Assembly: GCA_948474755.1 (NCBI GenBank)
Contig: CAOLHI010001814.1
Location: 62,001 to 126,000, forward strand
Source: Ctenosaura bakeri
Taxonomy: Eukaryota > Chordata > Lepidosauria > Squamata > Iguanidae
DNA: 64,000 nucleotides
Direction of reading: 5' to 3'
A program made the translations under genes and the position numbers. Numbering within the stretch: position 1 is the stretch's first letter; the number at the start of each line of letters is the position of its first letter. Shown piece after piece: positions 1 through 10,129 of this stretch. The notes beneath the pieces are model-generated. The model was not told the DNA's origin and made no database searches. It saw only the letters and a program-made list of their open reading frames with translations.

Positions 1-41
1 GGAGTTTTGTTTTAAATGACTCTGAAAAATTATGAAACAAA

Positions 42-266
42 GGGCCCTATTACACTGTTACAGTGCCCATCATTCCACTATAAGTGCAATGGAAACATCC
101 TATGAAATACTGGGGTTTTTAGTTTAGTGAGGCCTAAGAGCTCTTTGGCTGAGAATTCTAAATGCCCCTCTCTAAACTGCAAAACCCAGGATTCCATAGA
201 ATGTTGTCATGGCGGTTAAAGTGGAATAACAACACTATAATACTGTTGTGTGATAGAGCAGAAAGA
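42..266. mobile_element. Palindromic MITE, family 1 (copy 1)
   Basis: A near-palindromic repeat of about 190-225 bp. The left arm runs from an ACACTGTTACAG motif through CTGGGGTTT. The right arm has CCCAGGATTCCATAGAATG and ends near a CAGAAAG terminus. The same arrangement recurs near 9861, 16658, 17387, 22161, 23725 and 60021. It lies in intron 2 of V2R-X. It has no coding capacity and is best read as a non-autonomous DNA transposon, probably hAT (see the copy at 16658). This copy is diverged. Confidence 0.75.
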
Positions 267-504
267 GCTGTTCATATTGGTACGTATGCATAAGAAATAA
301 CCTGTGTCACTAATATTCTTTGAAAACCTACTGACAGAGAATGATAGTTTTTGTTAGTCACATCTCATCTAGAAACAGTATAAAATGCTATTTCTTTCCT
401 TATGGCATGCTGGCTTCTAGCGTCAAACCATATTAAAGGAGTTTAAATGGCCAAAAAGTTATGTATGAGTAGGTTCTCTTCGTATCATCATGAGCTCTTC
501 TCAC

Positions 505-796
505 CTGTGGAATCTTGTAAAGGTTTAGAACGTCTGCCACAAATTGACTGAGGAGGGGGCTAGGCCCCATAATAACAGATACTGCATAGTCCTGGCCATC
601 ACACATGTAGTTAGGAATGAATCGGTCATTGATAGAGACAAGCTCCAGGGAAGTGCGATAGGCCCATTCTGCCAAGAAATAGTTGTTATAGATATGGAAG
701 CCAAGGGTGACATTAGGTAAGAAATGGTGGTTTTCATTGATCTTCTCGATAGCAAATACCAAGGCCAGGATTTGCTGGTAGTTTTGATAAAAGTAT
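505..796 (-). CDS. V2R-X exon 2 (ligand-binding domain, N-terminal lobe)
   Basis: 292 bp. The acceptor is CTCTTTATAG before 796 and the donor is GTGAGA after 505. Open throughout, beginning YFYQNYQQILALVFAIEKI and ending LYKIPQ. The length and both splice phases match exon 2 of the other three loci. Confidence 0.92.
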
Positions 797-3700
797 CTAT
801 AAAGAGAGTTAGAATCTGTGTAACAGTCCACCTGCTTCAAGATCTGGAACTTATTATGTCAAAAAGTGCTATTGTTCATGATAGACATTGGACACAAATA
901 GACAGTCATGCTCTCATGCCTCATATGTCTTTTTATTGGTCATTAGCATTCCCATCATTCCTCTGAACTGGCCAACTTTCTACTCACTCTCTCAAGCACT
1001 CCACCCCACCAAGTAAAATATTCTAGAATCATTGTCACATGTTCTGTTTATCTCAGGTGGGAGGTTCAGGTGGAAATAGGAACTGTGAAAGTGCACTTGT
1101 TTGGAGTGTTGAAGAACTCCATTGATGAACCTCTGTTCTTTATACCTGAAGCCGTTAATATCACTCGGTTTAGGTGCTGGTGAGAGCCAGTGGGGTGTAG
1201 TGGCTTGAGCATTTCATTATGATCCTGAATACCAGAGTTTAATTCCCCAATCAGCCATGGAAACCCACTGTTTGAGCTTGGATATTTCAGTCCCTTTCCA
1301 CACCTTACCTCTTTCCTCCACAGGGGTGTGGGGATCATGCGAGCAGCCTCTTGCGAGAGGCTCTTGTGTCCCCGCTGCTTTGGCTTTGCATCTGCTTCCC
1401 GCTGGTTGGCAGGCAGTGTGAGGTCTCCACCTCTTCCTTTCACAGCACAGCCGGGCATTTTCCAAGACCGGTCCTGGCAGCATCATGCAATTGTGAGGAC
1501 ATCATCTGAAATGCTCATTGCAATCGCATGATGTTCCAGAGGCCCTTTCACATGGCAAATGCCGTACGAAAAGGGCCTCACACACTCTTAGCTCCAGAAA
1601 AAAACATGATAGATTAAGCTTAAAGTTGCCAGTAGGGGACTGAGAAAACCACTTTAGAGTATTCCTTGCCTAAGCAATTAATGGTGTTGCTATAAATCGA
1701 CAGGCAACTTGAAGTACCTGTACATATACTGTATATGAAGAAGTGAGTTTATATACATGGAAACTCATGTTAAAGAAAAGCTAGCTAATCTTAAAGATGC
1801 TGCTAGGTTACTTTCTTCCTTCCCCCTCTCTTCCTCCTTTTTATCCATGCATGAAGTAGGCCAACAGCAATATGGCAGCTTGGACTATCTGTTCATAGCA
1901 GTGTAGCTTCACTATACCTGTTTATTAAAAAGCATTACTTTAAAAGAAATCTCACGTAAGAGAGGCATTAACTACTCAGAGTTTATTTCCTGGGCTGCAT
2001 ATTCTTAGGATCAGAAGTGGTTCATAAAATTTAGTCTTATCCAAGAAAGGCTGCTTAGAAAATCACATTTTCTATCCTCCAACACCTTTTCTGCCCTGTT
2101 CTTCTGCGTGAGAAGTAAAACTAGATATTTCAAGTTTTCTGAAAGTGGAAGGGTAGAAAAATAGAACTGACAGGAAACAGAAGAACAGAATAATAGCAGC
2201 AGAGTGGTAAAAAATAAAATCAATACCTTAGCTCAGTCATGAATCAAAATACAGACTGTTGTCAAGAAATCAAAAAAACAGTAAGACTTAAATGGGGAGG
2301 TATGACAGAACTAGATAAAATCCTCATTTTGTTAATAATTAATTGATGGACTGTTAATTGTTGAGTGTTTTAAGGGATTGGTTTAGGAGGGTTGGTGGGT
2401 GGGGAGGATTGGGTATGTTTTTAATGTCTTTTAATGTATTTAATGTATTCCATGTTGTTTGGCGCCTCAATCCATGTGGAGAGGCAGGATAGAAGAATTA
2501 TTATTATTATTAAAGATTATACATTATACATTAAATACCAAGTTAGAATAATCTATGCCACAATATTCTGATTTTGATGCAAACTAGACCTAAACTCCAA
2601 CTAGTAGCCAAGATGACTAAACAGAGGTTGTTATACTTTGGCCATACCAAGCGATGCATGAGAAAAGAAAATAATGCTCCCTAAAGTGGAAGGCAGTAGG
2701 AACAGAGCAAGACCACACTACAGATGGATTGGTTCCATTGAGAAAGCTGCCCTCAGAGGTCTCTCTTTCACAGGGTCACAACATCTGGAAGATGACTTGA
2801 TGGCAAATAAGAATGAACAAAGTAGTTAATATGTTCCTAGGGAGAAAGTCTTTGTGTTCATTACTCTAGCTGTTTGCTGTAACTTGCAAATGCAATATTT
2901 CTGATTCCATTTTATCTTTTCTTAGTAAGGAAGGTACACATCTGGTCTGTTCTTCATAGCCTCCCTTTCAGAACCCACTAATCTACAGCTCAAGGATTCT
3001 AATCTCTCTTTCTCCACTCTGTCCTCTCCTGGCAGAAGAAGGCAACACAGAAGACACTCTCCAAAGACAAAGAGCATGTGGCCCTCTATGACAAAGAGGG
3101 CTGAGGGAAGTTAAAAAGAGAGTGGAGGTTTTGGACTTGACATTACCCTACCAGTTGGCTTTTGATAAACATCCCAGTCTGCACCTCTCAAAAATCCTGT
3201 CATTTTTATAAAGTAGGGATTGGAATGTAAGGAGATGGGTCATGGAATGTCGGACTGTAAGGATGGATCAATAATTAGAACTGCTGGGAAGAAATTAACA
3301 ATGATAAAGAAAACAGGAACAAAAATAGTAGTGCCAATAAGAGCAGCAACAGCTTTAGATCAAAGAGAGAAATAGGCTGCCTTTCTGACTCTCATTCTCC
3401 ATCCAAGTTACCTTAATGAAAATGAAATGAGTCTAGGGGGTAAAATTCTCTGACCTCCAGCTCCACAGGTTAAAACAAGATTGTGCTGGGATTCTTGTCA
3501 GGGTGTAAGACTTGAACCTATGTAGCACGTTAGACAACAGCCTTGGCATTCCTGGGTCAGTATGCTTTTCATAGCCAACGGAAATAACCATAACAATCTC
3601 CCACCCAAATAAAACTAGGAGACATAGACATGGGATACAGGGTATGAAGATGAACCACAGACAGACACAAATCACTGAAGGTAAGAGTTGTAGTAACAAC

Positions 3701-4080
3701 ACCAACAAAACTGCCACAATGAGATAATAAAACAACAAGATGGCAGAAGTAGAACTAGGACACCTGTCTACCTCTCTTTTCCCACCCATTTTTTTTTTTA
3801 AAAAACCAATCAGACAAGTAGAGCTGGGGAGTTCACATGATCTAAAAACAAATGCTGCGTACATGAGTTGATCAAGCTGTTCTTTAGATGGATGTCTTGA
3901 GAATGTCACCAGCTCTGTGAATTGGTAGATCTGAGACGTAATGGCACCAATGAGGAGATCTCCTGAACGATAATGCTGGTGCTCAAGAGAAAGAGGATTA
4001 CCAATAGCACATTTGGAAATGGAAATATGCCATGCCACTTCAGGCAGAAAAACTAACAGGGTCACCGTGAATAGAACCAT
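505..4080 (-). CDS. V2R-X: vomeronasal type-2 receptor, 5' part only (exons 1-2)
   Basis: This is the 5' part of a class C GPCR of the V2R family on the minus strand; exons 3-6 lie beyond the left edge. Exon 1 is 3863-4080 and exon 2 is 505-796. Joining them keeps phase 2 (218 + 292 = 510 nt, 170 codons) with no stop. The start is the ATG at 4080, followed by a hydrophobic leader (MVLFTVTLLVFLPEVAW) typical of a signal peptide, then a conserved Cys and HYRSGDLLIGAI, the usual V2R N terminus. Exon 2 carries the start of the Venus-flytrap ligand-binding domain (NYQQILALVFAIEKINEN, then FIPNY.CD). The exon lengths equal those of V2R-A and V2R-D. No lesion is visible in the present part, so functional status is unknown. 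Confidence 0.88.
1187..1660 (+). mobile_element. tRNA-derived SINE split by a family-2 MITE
   Basis: The left part (1187-1289) has the typical SINE text with a B-box-like TTAATTCC followed by CAGCCATGGAAACCCACTG. The right part (1578-1660) resumes with TCACACACTCTTAGC, the text that follows in other copies (for example 59525). The interruption is the TIR element at 1290-1577, so that insertion is younger than the SINE. Diverged copy, non-coding, in intron 1 of V2R-X. Confidence 0.6.
1290..1577. mobile_element. GC-rich TIR element, family 2 (copy 1, short)
   Basis: Starts TCCCTTTCCACACCTTACC and ends GTACGAAAAGGGCC, giving an inverted GGCCCTTT terminus. The interior holds the family signature GAGGCTCTTGTGTCCCCGCTG, also found at 30852 and 46109. 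At 288 bp it is shorter than the 421-431 bp copies, so it has an internal deletion. Confidence 0.65.
2290..2515 (+). mobile_element. L2-type LINE 3' tail
   Basis: Ends with a GAGAGGCAGGATA-like segment followed by (ATT)n at about 2499-2513, the usual 3' end of reptile L2 elements, and resembles the tail at 22380-22445. No reading frame remains. Confidence 0.5.
2590..2825 (+). mobile_element. BovB/RTE LINE 3' end fragment
   Basis: Conceptual translation gives a degenerate YFGH motif followed by a basic region and a WF motif, the C-terminal end of the BovB ORF2. The 3' sequence ends GACTTGATGGCAAATAA. It resembles the end of the longer copy at 17165-18900. Confidence 0.55.
3863..4080 (-). CDS. 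V2R-X exon 1 (signal peptide and N terminus)
   Basis: 218 bp from the ATG at 4080. The donor is read as AT|GTACGC after 3863 because this leaves phase 2, which exon 2 needs, and gives exactly the 218-bp length seen in A and D. The donor is weak. The frame stays open past the donor to 3433 (see findings). Confidence 0.82.
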
Positions 4081-4229
4081 CTCAGATAGAAGTCTACCTT
4101 CCAGGCTTCACTCCACTGATACAGTATGAGGCCCTTTTGCACCGAACCTTTTTGAACAAGATAATCTCACAACTACAGTCACTGATTCACTGAGTTGCAG
4201 ATAGGAAAAAAGGAGCGTATGGAATCAGT

Positions 4230-4450
4230 GGAGATGTGTCCCTGTTTTGATTAGCACCAGATATATTGTTAACATCATTCTGAGTTCATTGTTTTCCTTC
4301 GTGTACCAAAACTCTCCAGGGAATGAAGAGAAGTAGTGGAATTATTAGGATAAGTACATGGCAGATCAGTACATATTTTTCTTGACATTGCAAGACTGAA
4401 AAAGAAAACATATTGATCGCTGCTCAGCAGAAATCACTTGTGCTCACCTT
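4230..4450 (-). promoter_or_regulatory. Conserved V2R 5' flanking block (X)
   Basis: Upstream of V2R-X exon 1. Shared strings on the plus strand are CATTGTTTTCCTT, GAAAACATATTGAT and TCAGCAGAAAT, also present at 20080-20300 (A), 24280-24720 and 57385-57840 (orphans) and, reverse complemented, at 43690-43830 (D). Conservation suggests promoter or 5' leader sequence. Transcription start sites cannot be placed from sequence alone. Confidence 0.5.
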
Positions 4451-4459
4451 TGGGAGAAC

Positions 4460-5260
4460 AAGAGGAACAAATGGACTTGTAATGAAAAGCAGAGTAGGAC
4501 AAGCAAAACACCAAATAATTAGAAAGAAAGGGGAAATAAGACTAGAGAGAAAATGGTTGTGTATTGGTATTTGTAAAGGGGAGACATATTGACCATGATT
4601 TTGAAGCAGATCAGGTATTCTGAAAGGGAGAGTTTAAAATCCAAATAAAAGCATCAGCCAAGATTGTTCAAGGCAATCTCTGTCATCTACCATTGTTCTG
4701 CAAATGCCTATGCATAATCAACCATAGAGCTATGGTCTTCATGTATGCTACACAGCTGTGGGTTCACAACACATTTTCTTTTGGTGGTACACACACTCCA
4801 GACTTAGTAATGGAGTGACATCTTGTGAAAATGTGGGAAGGGATGACATATCTGTGGGTGAAATACAATCCCTCCACTGGAACTGGCATAGAATATAAAG
4901 ACATTCCAATTCTTTTTTTGAAATTTAGCATGCATTTCTCTGCTAAGTGATATACAAAGACCAGACTGGCACAGTGAAACAACAGGAGGTCTTCTCTTGT
5001 TCCTAGTTTGCCAGATTTATTCCCAACTGTAATTGCACACAGATTCTTCAAGTTTGAAATGCTTTCTGTATGCTAGATGTAACATCTTGGCCTGAGTCCA
5101 TGTCATGAATTCCCCCACAACCTCTATGGGTAACAAATGCTGCCACCAGATAATAGGAAATGACAGGTACTGCTCCTGTACAAATAATTTACTTTGGACA
5201 TCCATATGACATTTTTCTTATCCCAAACTATTTCCTGGAAACTTTTGGCATTAACCAAGG
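4460..5260. other. Intergenic, no gene recognised
   Basis: No conserved exon is seen. A segment at 5056-5130 (TTGGCCTGAGTCCATGTCAT) recurs in diverged form at 6660-6726, so an unidentified repeat is present. Confidence 0.4.
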
Positions 5261-5264
5261 ATTT

Positions 5265-5960
5265 TTTTCAAGAATCATAGAGTTGGAAGGCACCTCATGG
5301 GCCACCAAGTCTGAGCCCCTGCTTAGAGCAGGATCTCCAGCTAAAGCATCCCCAACAGGTAGCTGTCCAGCCTCTTTTTGAAGACCTCCAAAAAGGAAAC
5401 CCTATAACCTGTCTAGAAAATTGGTTCCATTGGTGAGCCATTCTTAGTATCAAGAATGTTAAATCAAAATCTACCCTCCTATAGCTTCAAACCATTAGCT
5501 CTGGACCTACTCTCTGGGGAAGCAAAGAATGGACCTGCCCCCTCCTTTCTGTAACAGCCCTTGATGTATTTAAAGGGTGCAGCCTTGTCATCCCTCAGAC
5601 TTCTCTTCACCAGGCTGAACAAGCCCAGCTTCTTCAATCTCTCATGTGTTTTGTCCTCCATATCCCTTATCATCCTTGTTACCTTTCTCTGAACCTGATC
5701 CAACTTTATCCTTCTTCAAATGAGACATCTTGAACCAAACTGAGTACTTGAGATGAGTACTAACCAGCACAAAATATGGTGGGACTTTTGGTTTTCTTAA
5801 CTTGGAAACTGTGCTTCTATTAATGTCGATGAAAATAGTATTCATGTTCTTTGCTGCAGTGTCCACACTACTGGCTCATGTTCAACTTATCATCAACAAT
5901 AATTCCAAGGTCCCTTTTGCACTTAGTATTGTTGAGGCATGTCTCTCAGCATCCTACGCC
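5265..5960 (-). mobile_element. CR1 LINE, 3' portion
   Basis: Minus-strand translation of 5479-5703 gives the CR1 reverse-transcriptase C terminus (MDQVQRKVTRMIRDMED, then LGLFSLVKRSLR.D). The element's 3' end on the plus strand is the characteristic AATCATAGAGTTGGAAGG at about 5273. The frame is broken near 5700, so the copy is inactive. It lies between V2R-X and V2R-A. Confidence 0.85.
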
Positions 5961-5999
5961 TGTGCATTTGGATTTGGTACTACACTCTTCTTTGTCTTG

Positions 6000-8290
6000 T
6001 CCCACAATTGTGAATTCTTACACTACACGGTCATTTCCTACCTCACGGTCATTTCCCGCCTTGGTTCTGGACATTGTGCCATTGTTTTATTGTTTTATTA
6101 TGGAAGGTTTTGTTTTTCTTTATATAATGTTACTGCTTATTCTCTCCTTCCTCTGTGTGCATTCATTTTTATTGTTTTCTTTGGCTACTTTGATGTGATT
6201 TTGTATCATGGGTCATTGTTTGATTACATTTGGTGTTTTCTTCAGTTATTCATTTCTTTTTTGTTATATTTGAGAAACAGAAACCAAATAGTTATATTTG
6301 TGAAAGCATTTGGAACTATTCCTTTAAATAAATCCTTTTGGAAAGCAAGATTCCAGCCTACATACTTATCATCACACTCAGACATCTCTATCCTCTGAGC
6401 CCCTTCATAAAATAATGGTGGTGGCATCAATCAGTTACTTACAAAATAGAGAAGAGTAGACAAAGAACATGGGAAACTGGACCAGATCAAAAACTCAGAT
6501 CACAGTGTTACAGAATGAATAGAGACACAGCACTTCATACAGAATTCAATGTCTTGGTCCACATAAAATTATTACAATTTTTGTTACACAAAGTGTACAG
6601 GAGAGGACATTAATGTCCAGAGCTGGTGAATCATTAGCAAAAGTCAATTGAGTATATGAAATGCTATGGGCATGCTGGGCGTAACCTCTTGACCTGAGTC
6701 CATGTCATGAATTCCCTCACTTGTAAACTAACTAGGATCATGGCTATGTTAGGGGAATTCATGCTTAGGTGCCTGATCTTAACTTTATTTGTTGGCATGA
6801 CATCCCTTGAGTTGAGACTGTGGCATAGACAATCAGTTCCCCTTATAGTATTACCATAAAACAACTGCAGCTTTTCACATTTTGAAGGTAATAATAATTT
6901 GTTAACATAGACAAAAAATCAGAAAATTGTACCTTCTCTACAAAATGTATTGTAAACATTAGGTCTAATCAACCGATAGAGCCTAATCCCATCCGTAAAC
7001 TCAAGTCAGGTCATTTGGGCAGTTGGAGATTCACTGGAATTAGATCAGGTGGGTCTGAAGTGATTCAGAATCATTTGGTTATCCAAACCATCAAAGTGCT
7101 AGTAAATAATATTTCTCCAAATTATTTCAAACCAATCACCTTGAAGGAAAATGCTAATTTAGAGGGGTGGGAGAAAAGATAAGGTATGTATGACTTTGCT
7201 CACTGACAGCTTGAACTTCCAATCATAGATAGTCTTCCAGTTTGTAGTACAAAATATAACCATGACAATGCTTGATGCTTTTTGTCATTTATTCCTACTT
7301 CCCATGTTTAAATGTAAAAGTAGTGCTTTGAGATCATTTCTATTTGTGAACAGTTGCAACATAAAAATACTATAACAGTACATTGAGTACCGTATGAATG
7401 GAGATTTTGAAAGTGTAAAAACCACACAATGGAATCTCATTGGACAATTGGTAGGACAGAGTCCACTGTCTTGGATCTCTCAGTCACTCTGCTCTGAGGC
7501 AGGCAAAGTAAAGGGGTCAGATACCATCTCTTTACAAGCTGTCTTCATAAGAGATTGAAATCTACCCCTTCAGCTCTCCCATGCAAGGTAAGAGTGATGC
7601 AGAGGCCAAAGGAGAAGGGATAAGGATGAACAAAGTGGAGTGGAGGTGACAACTTTTCTTTTGGTCAGCTAATAAAATCACTCAGTGCATTTCTTTTAAC
7701 ATTATTTTCCAAAAGAATTCTTGCTCTCACAGCAGGGCACTGACAGGGCTGGCTTCAAAAGGGAGCATAATCTTTAACCTTTCACCTCTTCTATTTGTGA
7801 GAATGTTCCCTGAGATTGTAGAGGACAGGCCAAGGTATAAGGAATTGGGGTTACAGAGCTTTAAATATACTTCTAAAAATACTAGTTCTTTATGTGTAAA
7901 GTTATGCTTTAAACATGTAGGGAAGCACTCTGGACAAGAAATTGATTTTGGAAGATGGGACTGGTGATAAGGGAGACTTACTCTGTCTAATATTTGGAAG
8001 GGTTGATACCATCAGAAGGTGCTCCCATGCTTTTCATGCACTTCATGAAACAAAAACACAGGAAAAAAAATTCTAGAAACTGTGGTTTCCCTATGCAAGA
8101 GAACAGAAAGTGCAAACCCCTGAATTAGGACTTGAAATCAAATTGGAGTTCAGATTTGGGCCTACACACCCTTGACAAATATATTGCACTAATTTAATTC
8201 AACTATCTTAGGACCATTAATTAAAGCAAGAAGTCAGTCACAACAGAAAGAAATATCATTACTTATCATGACAAATAAAGATAGCTGTGG
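6000..8290. other. Intergenic DNA 3' of V2R-A
   Basis: AT-rich sequence downstream of the V2R-A stop codon, including its presumed 3' UTR. I see no host exon. A 198-codon frame starting at 5802 overlaps CR1 and T-rich sequence and has no recognisable domain. A repeat shared with 5056-5130 is at 6660-6726. Confidence 0.4.
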
Positions 8291-8298
8291 GATTGAAT

Positions 8299-9218
8299 TT
8301 AAATGGTGTTATACTCTACCCTGACCTTTCGTATTAGCTGTGTTGGGTTGTTTAACTCAGGGAATAGCAAAACAATAATGCACTTGGGGAAAAAAATGCA
8401 GCTCAGCAAACCACCACAGGAAGCTAAAATGGAGAAGACCTCCACAGCCACTGTATATTTTCCCTTGGTGCTCAAATAGGCTGGAACAAAGGACAACCAA
8501 ACACTGCAGAAGACCAACATGCTGAAGGTGATAAATTTGGTTTCATTAAAACTGCTGGGCAACTTCCTGGCTAAGAAAGCCACCACAAAGCTGATAATGG
8601 CTAGCAAGCCCATGAAGCCTAAGACACAAATAAACAGGACAGTTGAACCTTCATTACATTCCAGTACAATTTGTTCCCTCACTGAGTGCATGTCAACATC
8701 TGGGAAAGGGGGAGAGGTTGTCAGCCACACAATGCAAAGAATAGTTTGAATAAGGGAGCAGGAAACGACAATGGAACAGGCCAGTTTATTTCCCATCCAT
8801 TTCCTCATCCTGGACCCTGGCTGGGTGGCCAGAAAAGCTAGAACAACAATGATGGTTTTGGCCAATATACATGAGAGGGCCACTGAGAAGATGACCCCAA
8901 AGGCAGTTTGTCGAAGGAGACAGGTCACCTTCTGAGGCTGGCCAATGAATAGGAAAGTAGAAAGGAAGGAGAGCAGGAGGGCAATGAGGAGAGTATAGCT
9001 GAGGCTGCGGTTGTTGGCTTTGACTATGGGAGTGTCTGAGTACTTAATGAAGATCCCAAGTACCAACACTGTGATGAAGGAAAAGGAGATGGCAACCATG
9101 CCCAAGGTGATCACCAAAGGTTCTCCATAAGACAAGAAACTTATATGCTTCAGAATGCATAGGTTCTTGTCTTTGCTGGGAAACTGATCTTTCTCACACT
9201 GGAAACAGTCACTCATAT
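8299..9218 (-). CDS. V2R-A exon 6 (end of Cys-rich linker and 7TM domain)
   Basis: Open from the acceptor before 9218 to the stop at 8299. It starts [20 protein letters not shown] (three linker cysteines). Seven hydrophobic segments follow, with V2R marks [56 protein letters not shown] and FPKCIIVLL. Intact despite upstream lesions. Confidence 0.95.
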
Positions 9219-9594
9219 CTGGGGAGGAGACAACAAAACAGAATTAGTTTTGGAAGAAAATCCTATTATATTACATAGCAGAATCAGTATCGTAATGTTG
9301 TGTATAAGTCATATAGCTCAAATTCACTGGAAGCTGTGATTATATTCTTTTCAGCTATTTTTTGTTAGAGTTGGGAAAGTTTTCTTTGATGGACAAAGAT
9401 TCTTTGTCTGAATAACTGCCTCTGTTCTACTGAGAAAGCTCCAGTCATGGGAGGTTTCTTTTCTTCCAATTAGTATATCCTGAAATAATCTTAATCCATA
9501 ATATGAAGGCATGTGAAGAAATAAGTGATGCTGTTGATGTACATATGTACATATTTTATAGCACAGCTAAAATATTTCATACAGTGCATCTTAC

Positions 9595-9719
9595 CCTCCT
9601 GATCTGAAATCTTTCCCTCGGGACATTGGTCACATTCATAGCAGCAAAATGGCTCCCCTTCTTTCTTTACCTTACTGTAGCCAGCTTTGCACCTTTCATT
9701 ACAGAGAGAGACAGGCTGA
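9595..9719 (-). pseudogene. V2R-A exon 5 (nine-cysteine linker) with 2-bp deletion
   Basis: The acceptor GACAG and donor GTAAGATG are both kept. Cysteine spacing matches exon 5 of B and D (LCNE.C.AGY ... [14 protein letters not shown]), but two bases are missing in the Lys/Glu-rich stretch (plus strand CCCCTTTTCTTTACC versus CCCCTTCCTTTTTGGC in B). The exon is 125 bp, so the 7TM exon would be read out of frame. Confidence 0.88.
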
Positions 9720-9860
9720 GTCTGTCAAGAAATGGAAGGAGAATATTGTGAAATAAACCCTTATGCTGTTGTTTTCCAGTTGTTGCTCTCCAAAATACCA
9801 TGCTTAGTATCACATAGAGAACATTTAAAGAAAAGCAGGAAACAAATCTCATTTTCAAAC

Positions 9861-10048
9861 TACCCTGTTATAGTGCTGTTATTCCACATTTAACATCCTA
9901 TGGAATCCTGGGGTTTACAGTTTAGGGAGGAGCATTTAGATTTCTCAGCCAGAGAGCTCTTTGGCCTCAGTAAACTATAAACCCCAGATTTCCACAGGAT
10001 GTTGAAAGTGGAATAATAGCACTGTAACAATGTAGTGCAGAAATGGCC
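9861..10048. mobile_element. Palindromic MITE, family 1 (copy 2)
   Basis: 188 bp with arms TACCCTGTTATAGTGCTGTT and its diverged complement ending CAGAAATGGCC; the CTGGGGTTTACAG and CCCCAGATTTCCACAGG blocks mirror each other. Lies in intron 4 of V2R-A, beside exon 5. Confidence 0.85.
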
Positions 10049-10129
10049 AAAGAAAGACATAAAGAACCTTTCAGGCAAACATTTGGGGGCATCCAAATCA
10101 TTTAGAAGCTCAGCCATAGGAAACACTTG

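Noticed and set aside
5802..6398. 198-codon open frame on the plus strand
   Set aside because: It overlaps the end of a CR1 element and T-rich sequence, has a low-complexity hydrophobic composition and no recognisable domain.
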